In this document: positions 15,016 through 21,880 of the stretch, piece after piece
How positions within the stretch are numbered: the stretch's first letter is position 1
How the letters are laid out: every line of letters starts with the position of its first letter
DNA from: a virus
IMG/VR virus record: IMGVR_UViG_3300026382_000058
Location: 1-21,880 of that record
Reading direction: 5' to 3' (one strand)
Length of the DNA stretch: 21,880 bases
The notes under the pieces: model-generated
Database searches by the model: none
The model's input: the letters and a program-made list of their open reading frames with translations, nothing else
What the model was told of the DNA's origin: nothing
Translations under genes and position numbers: made by a program

Positions 15016-18000
15016 ATGATTAACAGCGAAATAAAGGAATTCCTTAAAGAATATAAAACAAAAACAGAAAAAGAAAATTTTACTTATAATAATATAAATA
15101 CAGTTATTGATGAAATAAAAAACATTTATGAAGAATTGAAGAACGATTCAACCAAAGAATTATCAGATGAAAATAAAAAATTAATAGAAAAATATAATGA
15201 AATAAATTTAACCAATATAAAAATGAATAATCAAGAAAATTTATTAGAAAGTATAAATAAAAATCTTATAAATTTAAATGCTTTACAAAATGATTATATT
15301 GATACTGTAGAAAAAGTAAATAAATCTAAAAATTTAGATAAAAATAATAAAAACGATGTTATAAATATGTTAAATAATTCAAATGTAAAAGACTTAGATA
15401 AAATAACAAATGCTGTTAATACTATGTTAATTGAAAATGAAAGTAACATAAAATTATTATCTACAATTAAAAATGATTTAGATGCAAATGAAAAAATAAA
15501 TATTGTTACAAGAAAAAAATTAGAAAAAGAATTTTTTGTTGTATTAGATGAAATAAAAAATGGTGATATAAATGCATATAAAGATGTTGATAAATTAATA
15601 GAAAAATTTGAAAAAGAAAAAATAGAAATATCTAATAAAGATAGTATTAAAGAAATATTAGATAAACAATTTTTATCTATTATAAATAATGTTTTAAGAA
15701 AAGATATGGAAAACATTATAGAAAAAGACATTAAAACTTTTGAATCTCAATTTGGTAGTATAAAAGAAAAAATACCTAATTTTAATAATTTAATTGAAGA
15801 ATTAAAAAGTGATACAATTTCATATAATGATTTTATATCTAAATTAGAAGAAACAAATGATGAAAGTATTAAAGAATTAACCAATACTTTTAATAATAAC
15901 ATCGATAAATTATTTGAAACTCAAAACACATTTGTTACTGCTTTTGATAAAGAAATCAAAGAATTAACATCAGAACAAAAATCTCAAATATCAGAATTAT
16001 ATAAATCTTTTGAAAAGGGTGATATAACTCAAGAAACATTAATTAAATCTATCAATGATTTAACTAATATCGATAAAGAACAAAAAGATACTACATATAA
16101 ATTAATAGAATTCATAAAAGAAAATAGTACAGATAGTAAAATGGATAATGCATCTAAAATAAAAGAAGAACAACGATATAAACAAAATCAAGAATTAGTG
16201 GAAAATATGGAAAAGACACTTAATAATCTTAATATTAAAGAAAACGAAAGTGTTATATCTAAACTACAACAAAGTTCAGATTTTGAAGATTTAGGACAAA
16301 AATCAGGAGAGATGTTATTAGATCATTTATTTGGAGAAGGTACATTAGTAGAAAAAGTAGGAGAAAAATTAAAATCAGGTTATGATAAAACAAAATCTGC
16401 AATAAATGAAAAATTATTTAGAAGAAATGAAAAACAAACAACAAATAAATTAGACCAAGTTAAAACTTCTATCGATAAACAAACAAAAGAATTGATTAAA
16501 AATGAAAATAAAAATTATAATAAACTCGATAAAGACATTAAAACTAATACTAAAGTTACTAAAACTGAATCAGATCAAACTCAAAGAGAATTATCTTCTT
16601 TAGATACAGGAGATTCAGGATTAAATTTTGGAGATAATAAAAGAAGTAGAAATAAAAGAGGTAAAAATAAAAGACCATCTAAATTATCTAAATTTTTACC
16701 TAAAGGACTAGGTTCTAAAATAGGAAATGTCGCATCTAAAGTAGGTGGTATTGCTTCGAAAATTCCAGGAGTTGACGCAGTAGGTGAAATGTTAGGTGGT
16801 GCTTCAATTTTAGGTGAAGGTGGTATGTTAGCGGGTGCTGGAAGTACTTTGGCAAGTGTAGGTTCTATGGCAATGACAGCATTACCTGTGGTCGCTGGTG
16901 CGGCAGCATTAGGTGCCGCAGCATATGGTTTATATCATTTAAGTATTGACGATGATTCTGAAGAAATAATGGATCAATTAGAAAGTCAAGGTGCCGTTAA
17001 TCATAATTTTTTTGGTGATAGTGAAATCACAGATTGGAGTAAAGTATTAATTTTAGATAAAAAACAATTAGATGCATTAGATAGATACGACGATTGGTCT
17101 GAGTCTGATAAAAAAACTATTGAACAATTAGAAAAAACTGATGATGATGTTAAACATTATTTAGCAGACATGGTTTCTAAAGGAATGGCAGAAAAAACTG
17201 ATGATGGATTTAAATTAAATGCTGGTGGATTGGAAATGTTAAAAAGAACCAATATTTTACAAGATGAAACTAAATTAAAATCATTAGAACGTTTATTAGA
17301 TTCTTCTTCAAAAAAAGAAGTTGATAAATTAGAAAAACCAAAACCTAAAGAAAAAAAGAAAGAAATTAAAGATACTAAACCAAATAAAGATGATAAATCT
17401 AAAGATGATAAATTAAAAGGTGAGTCAAAAGAAGAAAAACCTAAAGGATTTTTAGACAAAGCAGAAGATATGACAAAATCAATACTAGAAAATGCTACTC
17501 CTTTAGGATTAGTAAAAGATGGTGTAGATTCTTTACTAGGAGAAGGTTCAACTGATAAAGCAATTAGTGGTGCTATGGATTTAATTAAAAAAGGAATTAA
17601 ATTAACACCTATTGGTGCGGCATTATCATTATTTTCAAATGATAAATCTAAAGAAATATTTAATTCATTAAAAGATAAAGGAATAGTAGAACATAATTTC
17701 TTTGGAAATAGTGAAGTTAAAGATTGGAATGGTTTATTACAAGTATCAAGTAAAGATTTACAAATATTATCAAAATATGATGATTTTTCAAAAGAAACAC
17801 AATCTAAAATAGAAAATTTAAGTAAAGTAGATGATAAATCTAAATCAATTCTTGCTGAATTAATAAAAGATAAATCAGCAACAAATAATAATGGTATAAT
17901 TAATATTTCTGAAAAAGGTATAGAAAAATTAAAAGAATCTAAAATAGAATTAAAAAGTTTGGAACCAGTTTTAGATAAAAATACTATTAAAAAAATTGAT

Positions 18001-19092
18001 AATGATACTTCTAAGAAAGAAACACCTAATCCTGTTAGTGATGAATTAAAAACAAATGAAAATATATCAGTAAAAGAAACACCTAGTCCAAGTGAAACAC
18101 CTAATCCTGTAGATGATAATTCAAAAAAAGATGAAAATACAATTGTAAAAGAAGAAACATCTAAAACAGAAAAAACTTCTAATGATAATTCAAAAAAAGA
18201 TGAAAGTACATCAGAAATCAAACAAATAGAAAATCAAATTTCAAAATATAAAGAACAATTAGAAATGGTTAAATTGAACCCTAATAAAAAATTAGTTGAT
18301 GTTCAAACAAAATTTATTCAAAATAAAATAAAAACTTTACAAACAAAATTAGAAGATAAAAAAAGTAGTATTAAAAATAATGTTGATGAAACACCTAATC
18401 CTGTTAATGATGAATTAAAAACAAATGTAAACGAAAACACATCAGTAAAAGAAGAAACATCAAATTCAAATGAAACACTTAGTCCTGTAGAAAATAATTC
18501 AAACACAGATACGGATGAAAGTACACCGGAAATTAAACAAATAGAAAATCAAATTTCGAGATACAAAGAACAATTGGAAATGGTTAAATTGAATCCAAAT
18601 AAAAAATTAGTCGATGTTCAAACAAAATTTATTCAAAATAAAATAAAAACTTTACAAACAAAATTAGAAGATAAAAAAAGTAGTATTAAAAATATTAATG
18701 AATTAAAATTAAAAGATATTAATAAAGATTTGCAACCTAAAGAAAGTGGTTTCTTAAATTCAACAATGAAAAAAATTTTTGGAGATACATCTACTAATAT
18801 AGACGATAATGATATGAAACCTGTGGATGATTTAATCCAAAAAGGTGAGACTAATCCTGTTATGATAGCACATTTAACAGGAAAAAATCTAAAAGATGTC
18901 AAAAATCATATGTCTAAAAAAACAACATCAGATGACAGTCCAAAAATAAATACCAAAGAATTAGTTAAAGACAAAAAAGAATCTTCTCCTACTATAATAA
19001 ATAATAGTCAATCAAATGATGGTGGTGTGGTTAAAAAATTAACACCAGATAGAATTTCTGATAAGTCTTTGAGTATAATAACAGCATTTTAA
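15016..19092 (+). CDS. Probable tape measure protein with duplicated modules
   Basis: A 1358-residue protein starting at ATG 15016, with AAAGGTG upstream. Residues 1-550 are mostly coiled coil. A Gly/Ala-rich hydrophobic segment (about 558-643, for example GSTLASVGSMAMTALPVVAGAAALGAAAYGLYHL) may insert into membrane, as tape measures do when DNA is ejected. Two related domains follow at about 648-775 and 878-995, each starting with a HNFFG(D/N)SE motif and D-W. A Lys/Glu/Pro-rich linker region with repeated ETPNPV phrases then includes two copies of a 60-residue charged helix (about 1062-1121 and 1167-1226). Position after the chaperone and before the baseplate hub supports the tape-measure role. 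At 1.5 angstroms per helical residue the tail would be about 200 nm if the whole chain were helical. Baseplate hub or virion protein remain alternatives. Confidence 0.75.
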   Translation: MINSEIKEFLKEYKTKTEKENFTYNNINTVIDEIKNIYEELKNDSTKELSDENKKLIEKYNEINLTNIKMNNQENLLESINKNLINLNALQNDYIDTVEKVNKSKNLDKNNKNDVINMLNNSNVKDLDKITNAVNTMLIENESNIKLLSTIKNDLDANEKINIVTRKKLEKEFFVVLDEIKNGDINAYKDVDKLIEKFEKEKIEISNKDSIKEILDKQFLSIINNVLRKDMENIIEKDIKTFESQFGSIKEKIPNFNNLIEELKSDTISYNDFISKLEETNDESIKELTNTFNNNIDKLFETQNTFVTAFDKEIKELTSEQKSQISELYKSFEKGDITQETLIKSINDLTNIDKEQKDTTYKLIEFIKENSTDSKMDNASKIKEEQRYKQNQELVENMEKTLNNLNIKENESVISKLQQSSDFEDLGQKSGEMLLDHLFGEGTLVEKVGEKLKSGYDKTKSAINEKLFRRNEKQTTNKLDQVKTSIDKQTKELIKNENKNYNKLDKDIKTNTKVTKTESDQTQRELSSLDTGDSGLNFGDNKRSRNKRGKNKRPSKLSKFLPKGLGSKIGNVASKVGGIASKIPGVDAVGEMLGGASILGEGGMLAGAGSTLASVGSMAMTALPVVAGAAALGAAAYGLYHLSIDDDSEEIMDQLESQGAVNHNFFGDSEITDWSKVLILDKKQLDALDRYDDWSESDKKTIEQLEKTDDDVKHYLADMVSKGMAEKTDDGFKLNAGGLEMLKRTNILQDETKLKSLERLLDSSSKKEVDKLEKPKPKEKKKEIKDTKPNKDDKSKDDKLKGESKEEKPKGFLDKAEDMTKSILENATPLGLVKDGVDSLLGEGSTDKAISGAMDLIKKGIKLTPIGAALSLFSNDKSKEIFNSLKDKGIVEHNFFGNSEVKDWNGLLQVSSKDLQILSKYDDFSKETQSKIENLSKVDDKSKSILAELIKDKSATNNNGIINISEKGIEKLKESKIELKSLEPVLDKNTIKKIDNDTSKKETPNPVSDELKTNENISVKETPSPSETPNPVDDNSKKDENTIVKEETSKTEKTSNDNSKKDESTSEIKQIENQISKYKEQLEMVKLNPNKKLVDVQTKFIQNKIKTLQTKLEDKKSSIKNNVDETPNPVNDELKTNVNENTSVKEETSNSNETLSPVENNSNTDTDESTPEIKQIENQISRYKEQLEMVKLNPNKKLVDVQTKFIQNKIKTLQTKLEDKKSSIKNINELKLKDINKDLQPKESGFLNSTMKKIFGDTSTNIDDNDMKPVDDLIQKGETNPVMIAHLTGKNLKDVKNHMSKKTTSDDSPKINTKELVKDKKESSPTIINNSQSNDGGVVKKLTPDRISDKSLSIITAF
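16960..18005 (+). repeat. Diverged duplication of a ~115-residue domain in the tape measure
   Basis: Copy one starts near 16963 (DQLESQGAVNHNFFGDSE) and copy two near 17659 (NSLKDKGIVEHNFFGNSE). Both continue with DW, L-x-L, YDD(W/F)S, IE-L, and a (L/I)LA(D/E) helix, ending in SLE-x-LLD or SLEPVLD. The protein pattern is conserved but the DNA has diverged, so the duplication is old. Confidence 0.75.
18199..18693 (+). repeat. Two copies of a 180-bp coding repeat, 315-bp offset
   Basis: Bases 18199-18378 and 18514-18693 match with few differences and encode the same charged helix (IENQIS-YKEQLEMVKLNPN, then KKLVDVQTKFIQNKIKTLQT). The intervening 135 bases also contain ETPNPV- or ETLSPV-like phrases, so the full repeat period is 105 codons. 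Confidence 0.85.
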
Positions 19093-19125
19093 TATAAGTT
19101 TTTATATAAATTTTAATAAAAATAT

Positions 19126-19134
19126 ATTAAATAA
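19126..19134 (+). promoter_or_regulatory. ATTAAATAA element upstream of the 19154 gene
   Basis: It lies in ATATTAAATAAATTTATAAAAGG, 19 bases before the ATG, with AAAAGGA between. Confidence 0.4.
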
Positions 19135-19153
19135 ATTTATAAAAGGAAAGTAA

Positions 19154-19813
19154 ATGAATTTATTTCAAACATACACTAATGATGAAATTGATAACTATAA
19201 AGTCATTTTATCTGGAGGTGGTGGAACAATTATGGGTATTTTAGATACAGATAGTTTAGATATTTCTATGGGAATGGAAATGTCGGATTCTGTTTTAGCA
19301 GATGGTATAGGAAGTACTCTTATGGGTGGTGCTAAAGCAATTGCAGGAAAACTTATGGGTGATTTTGGAGTTGGATTAATAGAAAAAGCAGGTGTTCAAA
19401 GAATGAGTGCAACAGTTAAAACTTGGGCAGGTGGAACAAACCCTTCTTTTTCTATTCCTATTTTAATAGTTCCAGGAGGATTTGGTGCTTCGTCGTATAG
19501 TGCTATAAATCAAACAGTAGCAAAATGGACAATGCCAAAAACAGAAAGTGGCATTTTATTAACAAATATATATCCTGCTAGTAAATTAAAGGAATTGACG
19601 ACAAATCCAAAAGCATTAGATGGTAGTTTAATATCAATTACAATAGGTAATTGGTTTTCTACCGGTGCTGTGTTTTTTGCTACAAGTGTATCACAAAGTT
19701 ATACAACAATTACTGATGATAGTGGTAAGCCATTATATATGAAATTAAATGTTTCTTTAACTGCTTATAGACAATTAGAAGCAAGTGAAATAAGTAGTTG
19801 GGTAACAGTATAA
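19154..19813 (+). CDS. Putative baseplate tube-cap/initiator-like protein
   Basis: This 219-residue protein has AAAAGGAAAG before the ATG. A Gly/Met-rich middle (ADGIGSTLMGGAKAIAGKLMGDFGVGLIEKAG) precedes a strand-rich part (SFSIPILIVPGG, then TGAVFFATSVSQSYT) and ends LNVSLTAYRQLEASEISSWVTV. Similar gly-rich, beta-ended proteins lie between tape measure and hub genes in contractile phages and cap or start the tube at the baseplate (T4 gp48/gp54 type). The assignment is by position and general resemblance. Neighbouring genes are baseplate genes, which supports it. Confidence 0.6.
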   Translation: MNLFQTYTNDEIDNYKVILSGGGGTIMGILDTDSLDISMGMEMSDSVLADGIGSTLMGGAKAIAGKLMGDFGVGLIEKAGVQRMSATVKTWAGGTNPSFSIPILIVPGGFGASSYSAINQTVAKWTMPKTESGILLTNIYPASKLKELTTNPKALDGSLISITIGNWFSTGAVFFATSVSQSYTTITDDSGKPLYMKLNVSLTAYRQLEASEISSWVTV

Positions 19814-19829
19814 TTTTTATATAATTTAG

Positions 19830-19858
19830 TTGACTTTTTATTAAAAATATTATATAAT
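19830..19858 (+). promoter_or_regulatory. Near-consensus sigma70-type promoter
   Basis: TTGACT (19830-19835), a 17-base spacer and TATAAT (19853-19858) match the bacterial consensus except for the last base of the -35 box. Expected start is near 19865, about 75 bases upstream of the gp53-like gene. I saw no second match of this quality in the window. Confidence 0.65.
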
Positions 19859-19903
19859 TATAATATAAATTCAAAAGAGAAAAAATGAAATAAAATTTTT
19901 AAT

Positions 19904-19912
19904 ATTAAATAA
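19904..19912 (+). promoter_or_regulatory. ATTAAATAA element upstream of the gp53-like gene
   Basis: It sits downstream of the sigma70-like promoter and 28 bases before the ATG; AAAAGGAAAA follows. The leader also carries a start-Lys-stop minigene at 19885-19893. Confidence 0.35.
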
Positions 19913-19940
19913 ATTTATATTTTTATATAAAAGGAAAAAG

Positions 19941-20231
19941 ATGATAGAAATAAATCAAGATGACTTATTAAAATTTACAGGAATTATTTATGATGATTTA
20001 GATTCATCAAAATTAAACATGATACATAATCTAAAAACATATAAAATTATATATACAAATAAACCATTAGATTTATTATCATTTGAAGAATATGATACAG
20101 AACAATATTGGTGGATAATTGCTTTATTAAATAATATACTAGACCCTTTTAATTATGAAACAAAAGAAATAAAATTACCCAATATAAGTGATTTACTCGA
20201 ATTATCATCTAATATTAAATATCCATCTTAA
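19941..20231 (+). CDS. Baseplate wedge protein, gp53-like
   Basis: This 96-residue protein starts at the ATG at 19941 with AAAAGGAAAA upstream. The core DTEQYWWIIALLNNILDPFN is the hallmark of the T4 gp53 family, where YWW--I---NNI-DPF recurs. The preceding KTYKIIYTNKPLDLLSFEEY fits the family outline. It is shorter than T4 gp53 (about 196 residues) and holds mainly this domain. It should help hold baseplate wedges round the hub. It is followed within ten bases by the gp27-like gene, whose ribosome binding site AAAGG overlaps its TAA. Confidence 0.7.
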   Translation: MIEINQDDLLKFTGIIYDDLDSSKLNMIHNLKTYKIIYTNKPLDLLSFEEYDTEQYWWIIALLNNILDPFNYETKEIKLPNISDLLELSSNIKYPS

Positions 20232-20240
20232 AGGTATAAT

Positions 20241-21323
20241 ATGTTAAAATTAGATAAATTTGTAATTGATTTGAAAATAGGTGGTTTTGAAATAAACAAT
20301 TTTGATTTATTTCAAAGTTTAGTTATAGAACAACATTCAGGGGGAATATTACCTTCTTTTGAATTAGTTTTATCTTTACCTGATACAAAAATAATGAAAG
20401 AATTCAAAATAAATAAATTGATTACCATAGGATTTGGAAAAACAGATGCTGAATTAAGATATTATAAATTTAGATTAGTAAATTTTAGTTCAACATTAGT
20501 AGATGATAATGGATTCACAATATTTTTAAGTGGTGTTAGTGATGTTTTGGATTATATTTTTAACACTAAAATTGAAGTATTTGATAATAAAGCAAGTTAT
20601 CAAGCACTTCAAGGTGGTGTAACATTAGATAAAAAAATAGAATATACTGATTCTTGTATTCAACATTGGATTAAATATAATATAAGTGAAAAACAATTTG
20701 TAGAAGATGTGTTAGAAAGAACATACATTCCTAATTCATATCCAATTTTTGGATTAAATATAGAAAAAAAATTATTAGTATATGATGCTAAAAAACAATT
20801 TGCTAAAGGACCTAAAGTTACTTTCAAACATCAAGATGTTCAATCAGATACAATAGTAGGTTTTGAAAGTATGAGTATTGAATCAAATAATGTATTACAA
20901 AATTTTATGAGTTCAGGAAAAGAATTGATTTCACTTGAACCTAAAAATTGGAAAAGAATTACACATAAAACTGATTTGAAATCATTGAATGGTAAAAATT
21001 ATTATGATAAAAAATTAAATACTAAATATGCAACAGAAATAGATAGTTATAATACACATCCTATGTATTTTGATGCTAAAGTTACAAATTATGCTAAATG
21101 GAATCAATTACAAATGTATAAAGTTAATTTAGTCGTTGTAAATCAATTTGTTACAAATGATATATTAACTATTTTAGATCCTGTTAAATTAGTAAATCAT
21201 TCAGGACAACATCAATACGACGAGTTAGGTGGAAAATATTTAGTAGAAAGTATTATATATAAAATAAGTAGAGAAAGAACATCTCAAAGATTTATATTAG
21301 TTAGAGATTTTATAAATGATTAA
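20241..21323 (+). CDS. Baseplate hub protein, gp27-like
   Basis: This 360-residue protein fits the gp27/gpD (late control D, VgrG N-terminal) family. It begins with a strand-rich beta-barrel segment (IGGFEINNFDLFQSLVIEQHSGGILPSFELVLSLP) followed by FKINKLITIGFGK. A middle domain with WIKYNISEKQFVEDVL leads to the ending GGKYLVESIIYKISRERTSQRFILVRDFI. Trimers form the hub that continues the tube and anchors the spike, and the OB spike gene follows directly. T4 gp27 is about 391 residues, so the length agrees. AAAGGTATAATATG is the start context. Family resemblance is by pattern rather than alignment. Confidence 0.7.
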   Translation: MLKLDKFVIDLKIGGFEINNFDLFQSLVIEQHSGGILPSFELVLSLPDTKIMKEFKINKLITIGFGKTDAELRYYKFRLVNFSSTLVDDNGFTIFLSGVSDVLDYIFNTKIEVFDNKASYQALQGGVTLDKKIEYTDSCIQHWIKYNISEKQFVEDVLERTYIPNSYPIFGLNIEKKLLVYDAKKQFAKGPKVTFKHQDVQSDTIVGFESMSIESNNVLQNFMSSGKELISLEPKNWKRITHKTDLKSLNGKNYYDKKLNTKYATEIDSYNTHPMYFDAKVTNYAKWNQLQMYKVNLVVVNQFVTNDILTILDPVKLVNHSGQHQYDELGGKYLVESIIYKISRERTSQRFILVRDFIND

Positions 21324-21334
21324 AAGGAATAAAA

Positions 21335-21655
21335 ATGTTAAATACTCTTAAACATATGTATTTAATAAATTCAAATACTAAAAAATTAAAAGATGGTATA
21401 TTTAATGGAAAAGTAGTAGATAATAAAGACCCCAAAAAATTAGGTAGAATTAAAGTAGAAATTGATGAATTAACAAAGGGAATAAACAAAGCATATTTAC
21501 CTTGGTACTTTATAAAAAATCCAATTTCATCTACTCCTAATGCTAAAAATAGTATACCTCAAATAGGTTCAATGGTTGTAGTTGAATTTTATACAAATGA
21601 TATTTATAATGGATTAGTATCTTGGATGATAAATTCAGTTCCACCATCAAAATAA
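21335..21655 (+). CDS. Spike OB-domain protein (gp5 N-terminal/gpV-like)
   Basis: This 106-residue protein is an OB-fold spike base in the style of the gp5 N-terminal domain. GIFNGKVVDNKDPKKLGRIKVEIDELTKG gives the first strands, LPWYFI the middle, and IPQIGSMVVVEFYTNDIYNGLVSWM the closing strands with the typical P-xxG-xxV-xVEF pattern. AAAAGGAAT precedes the ATG. In T4, gp5 continues with a lysozyme domain and a beta-helix. Here the gene stops after the OB fold, so the needle or lysozyme must be encoded elsewhere or be absent. Translation is probably coupled with the hub gene, whose stop is ten bases upstream. Confidence 0.7.
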   Translation: MLNTLKHMYLINSNTKKLKDGIFNGKVVDNKDPKKLGRIKVEIDELTKGINKAYLPWYFIKNPISSTPNAKNSIPQIGSMVVVEFYTNDIYNGLVSWMINSVPPSK

Positions 21656-21667
21656 AAAGGGGATTAA

Positions 21668-21880
21668 ATGGAAATAAATAATTACAATATTTATGGTAAT
21701 AATACTGATCATATTAAATTACCTGAAATATGTAAATTAAAACAAGATTTAGAATATATAAATACTTTAGATAAAAATTCTTTTGAATATTATTATAATT
21801 GGTTAAAAATTTTAAGTAAAGATAAAGAATATTTTTATGAATGTGAAATTGATAATGATAATATAAATTATATAAAAAAT
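21668..21880 (+). CDS. Unrecognised baseplate-region gene, 3' end outside window
   Basis: An ATG at 21668 preceded by AAAAAGGGG opens a frame of 71 codons that runs to the window end. It begins MEINNYNIYGNNTDHIKLPE and continues with ICKLKQDLEYINTLDKNSF and FEYYYNWLKILSKDKEYF. The Tyr/Asn/Asp-rich, helix-like start gives no family signature. The location just after the OB spike suggests a baseplate or spike-associated protein. Too little is visible to say more. Confidence 0.6.
   Translation, partial: MEINNYNIYGNNTDHIKLPEICKLKQDLEYINTLDKNSFEYYYNWLKILSKDKEYFYECEIDNDNINYIKN

Noticed and set aside
17157-18221. A 354-codon open frame on the minus strand opposite the tape-measure-like gene, and shorter minus-strand frames (for example 15294-15731, 12092-12421).
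   Set aside because: They are Ser/Phe/Leu-rich mirror images of Lys/Asp/Glu-rich coding sequence, have no ribosome binding sites and conflict with a strongly supported + strand gene.
1-21880. Anti-phage defence, toxin-antitoxin, integrase or tRNA genes.
   Set aside because: None of the translated products shows such motifs; apart from the two endonucleases, all recognisable genes are virion assembly genes.

Overview
The window is a stretch of a very AT-rich, tailed, contractile (myovirus-type) phage genome. By eye about four fifths of bases are A or T, and intergenic stretches are almost pure A/T. All supported genes lie on the + strand, packed head to tail, most with an AAAGGA-type ribosome binding site. 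They use the standard bacterial code, with TAA and occasional TGA stops and no gene ending in TAG. The recognisable proteins are a major capsid protein, tail sheath, tail tube and T4-like baseplate parts (gp53-, gp27- and gp5-like). The host is not identifiable from the sequence. Low-GC groups such as Fusobacteria, Clostridia/Mollicutes or Campylobacterota are plausible guesses only.

Layout. (1) 1-4608, capsid locus: the C-terminal part of the major capsid gene (about 2045-2664) is preceded by a putative group I intron that carries a homing endonuclease gene (2-1720, open at the window edge). It is followed by a sister endonuclease gene (2744-4498) and two small tandem-repeat tracts. (2) 4661-10028, head/neck region: small unknown proteins, an acidic repeat-containing protein, and three medium proteins that by position are candidates for head-tail connector, head closure and tail completion. 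(3) 10041-14989, tail core: tail sheath with a large acidic beta-rich insertion, tail tube, a second tube-like protein, and a probable tail assembly chaperone. The chaperone appears to be extended by a +1 ribosomal frameshift at CCC-TAA. (4) 15016-21880: tape-measure-like protein with duplicated modules, then baseplate proteins. These are a tube-cap-like protein, a gp53-like wedge, a gp27-like hub, an OB-only gp5-like spike and the start of an unrecognised gene.

How the parts work together. This is one late virion-assembly region. The capsid protein builds the head, and the neck proteins join it to the tail. Chaperone and tape measure set the length of the tube, around which the sheath polymerises, and the baseplate genes build the tail tip. 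Transcription is probably late and polycistronic. Terminator-like hairpins follow the capsid, acidic protein, sheath and tube genes, a near-consensus sigma70-type promoter lies at 19830-19858, and a recurrent ATTAAATAA element sits about 17-28 bases ahead of many start codons.

The most interesting points are the +1 frameshift site in the tail chaperone, the intron/endonuclease invasion on both sides of the capsid exon, the ATTAAATAA element, and the duplicated HNFFG modules in the tape measure. No defence system, CRISPR array, tRNA or integrase was seen.
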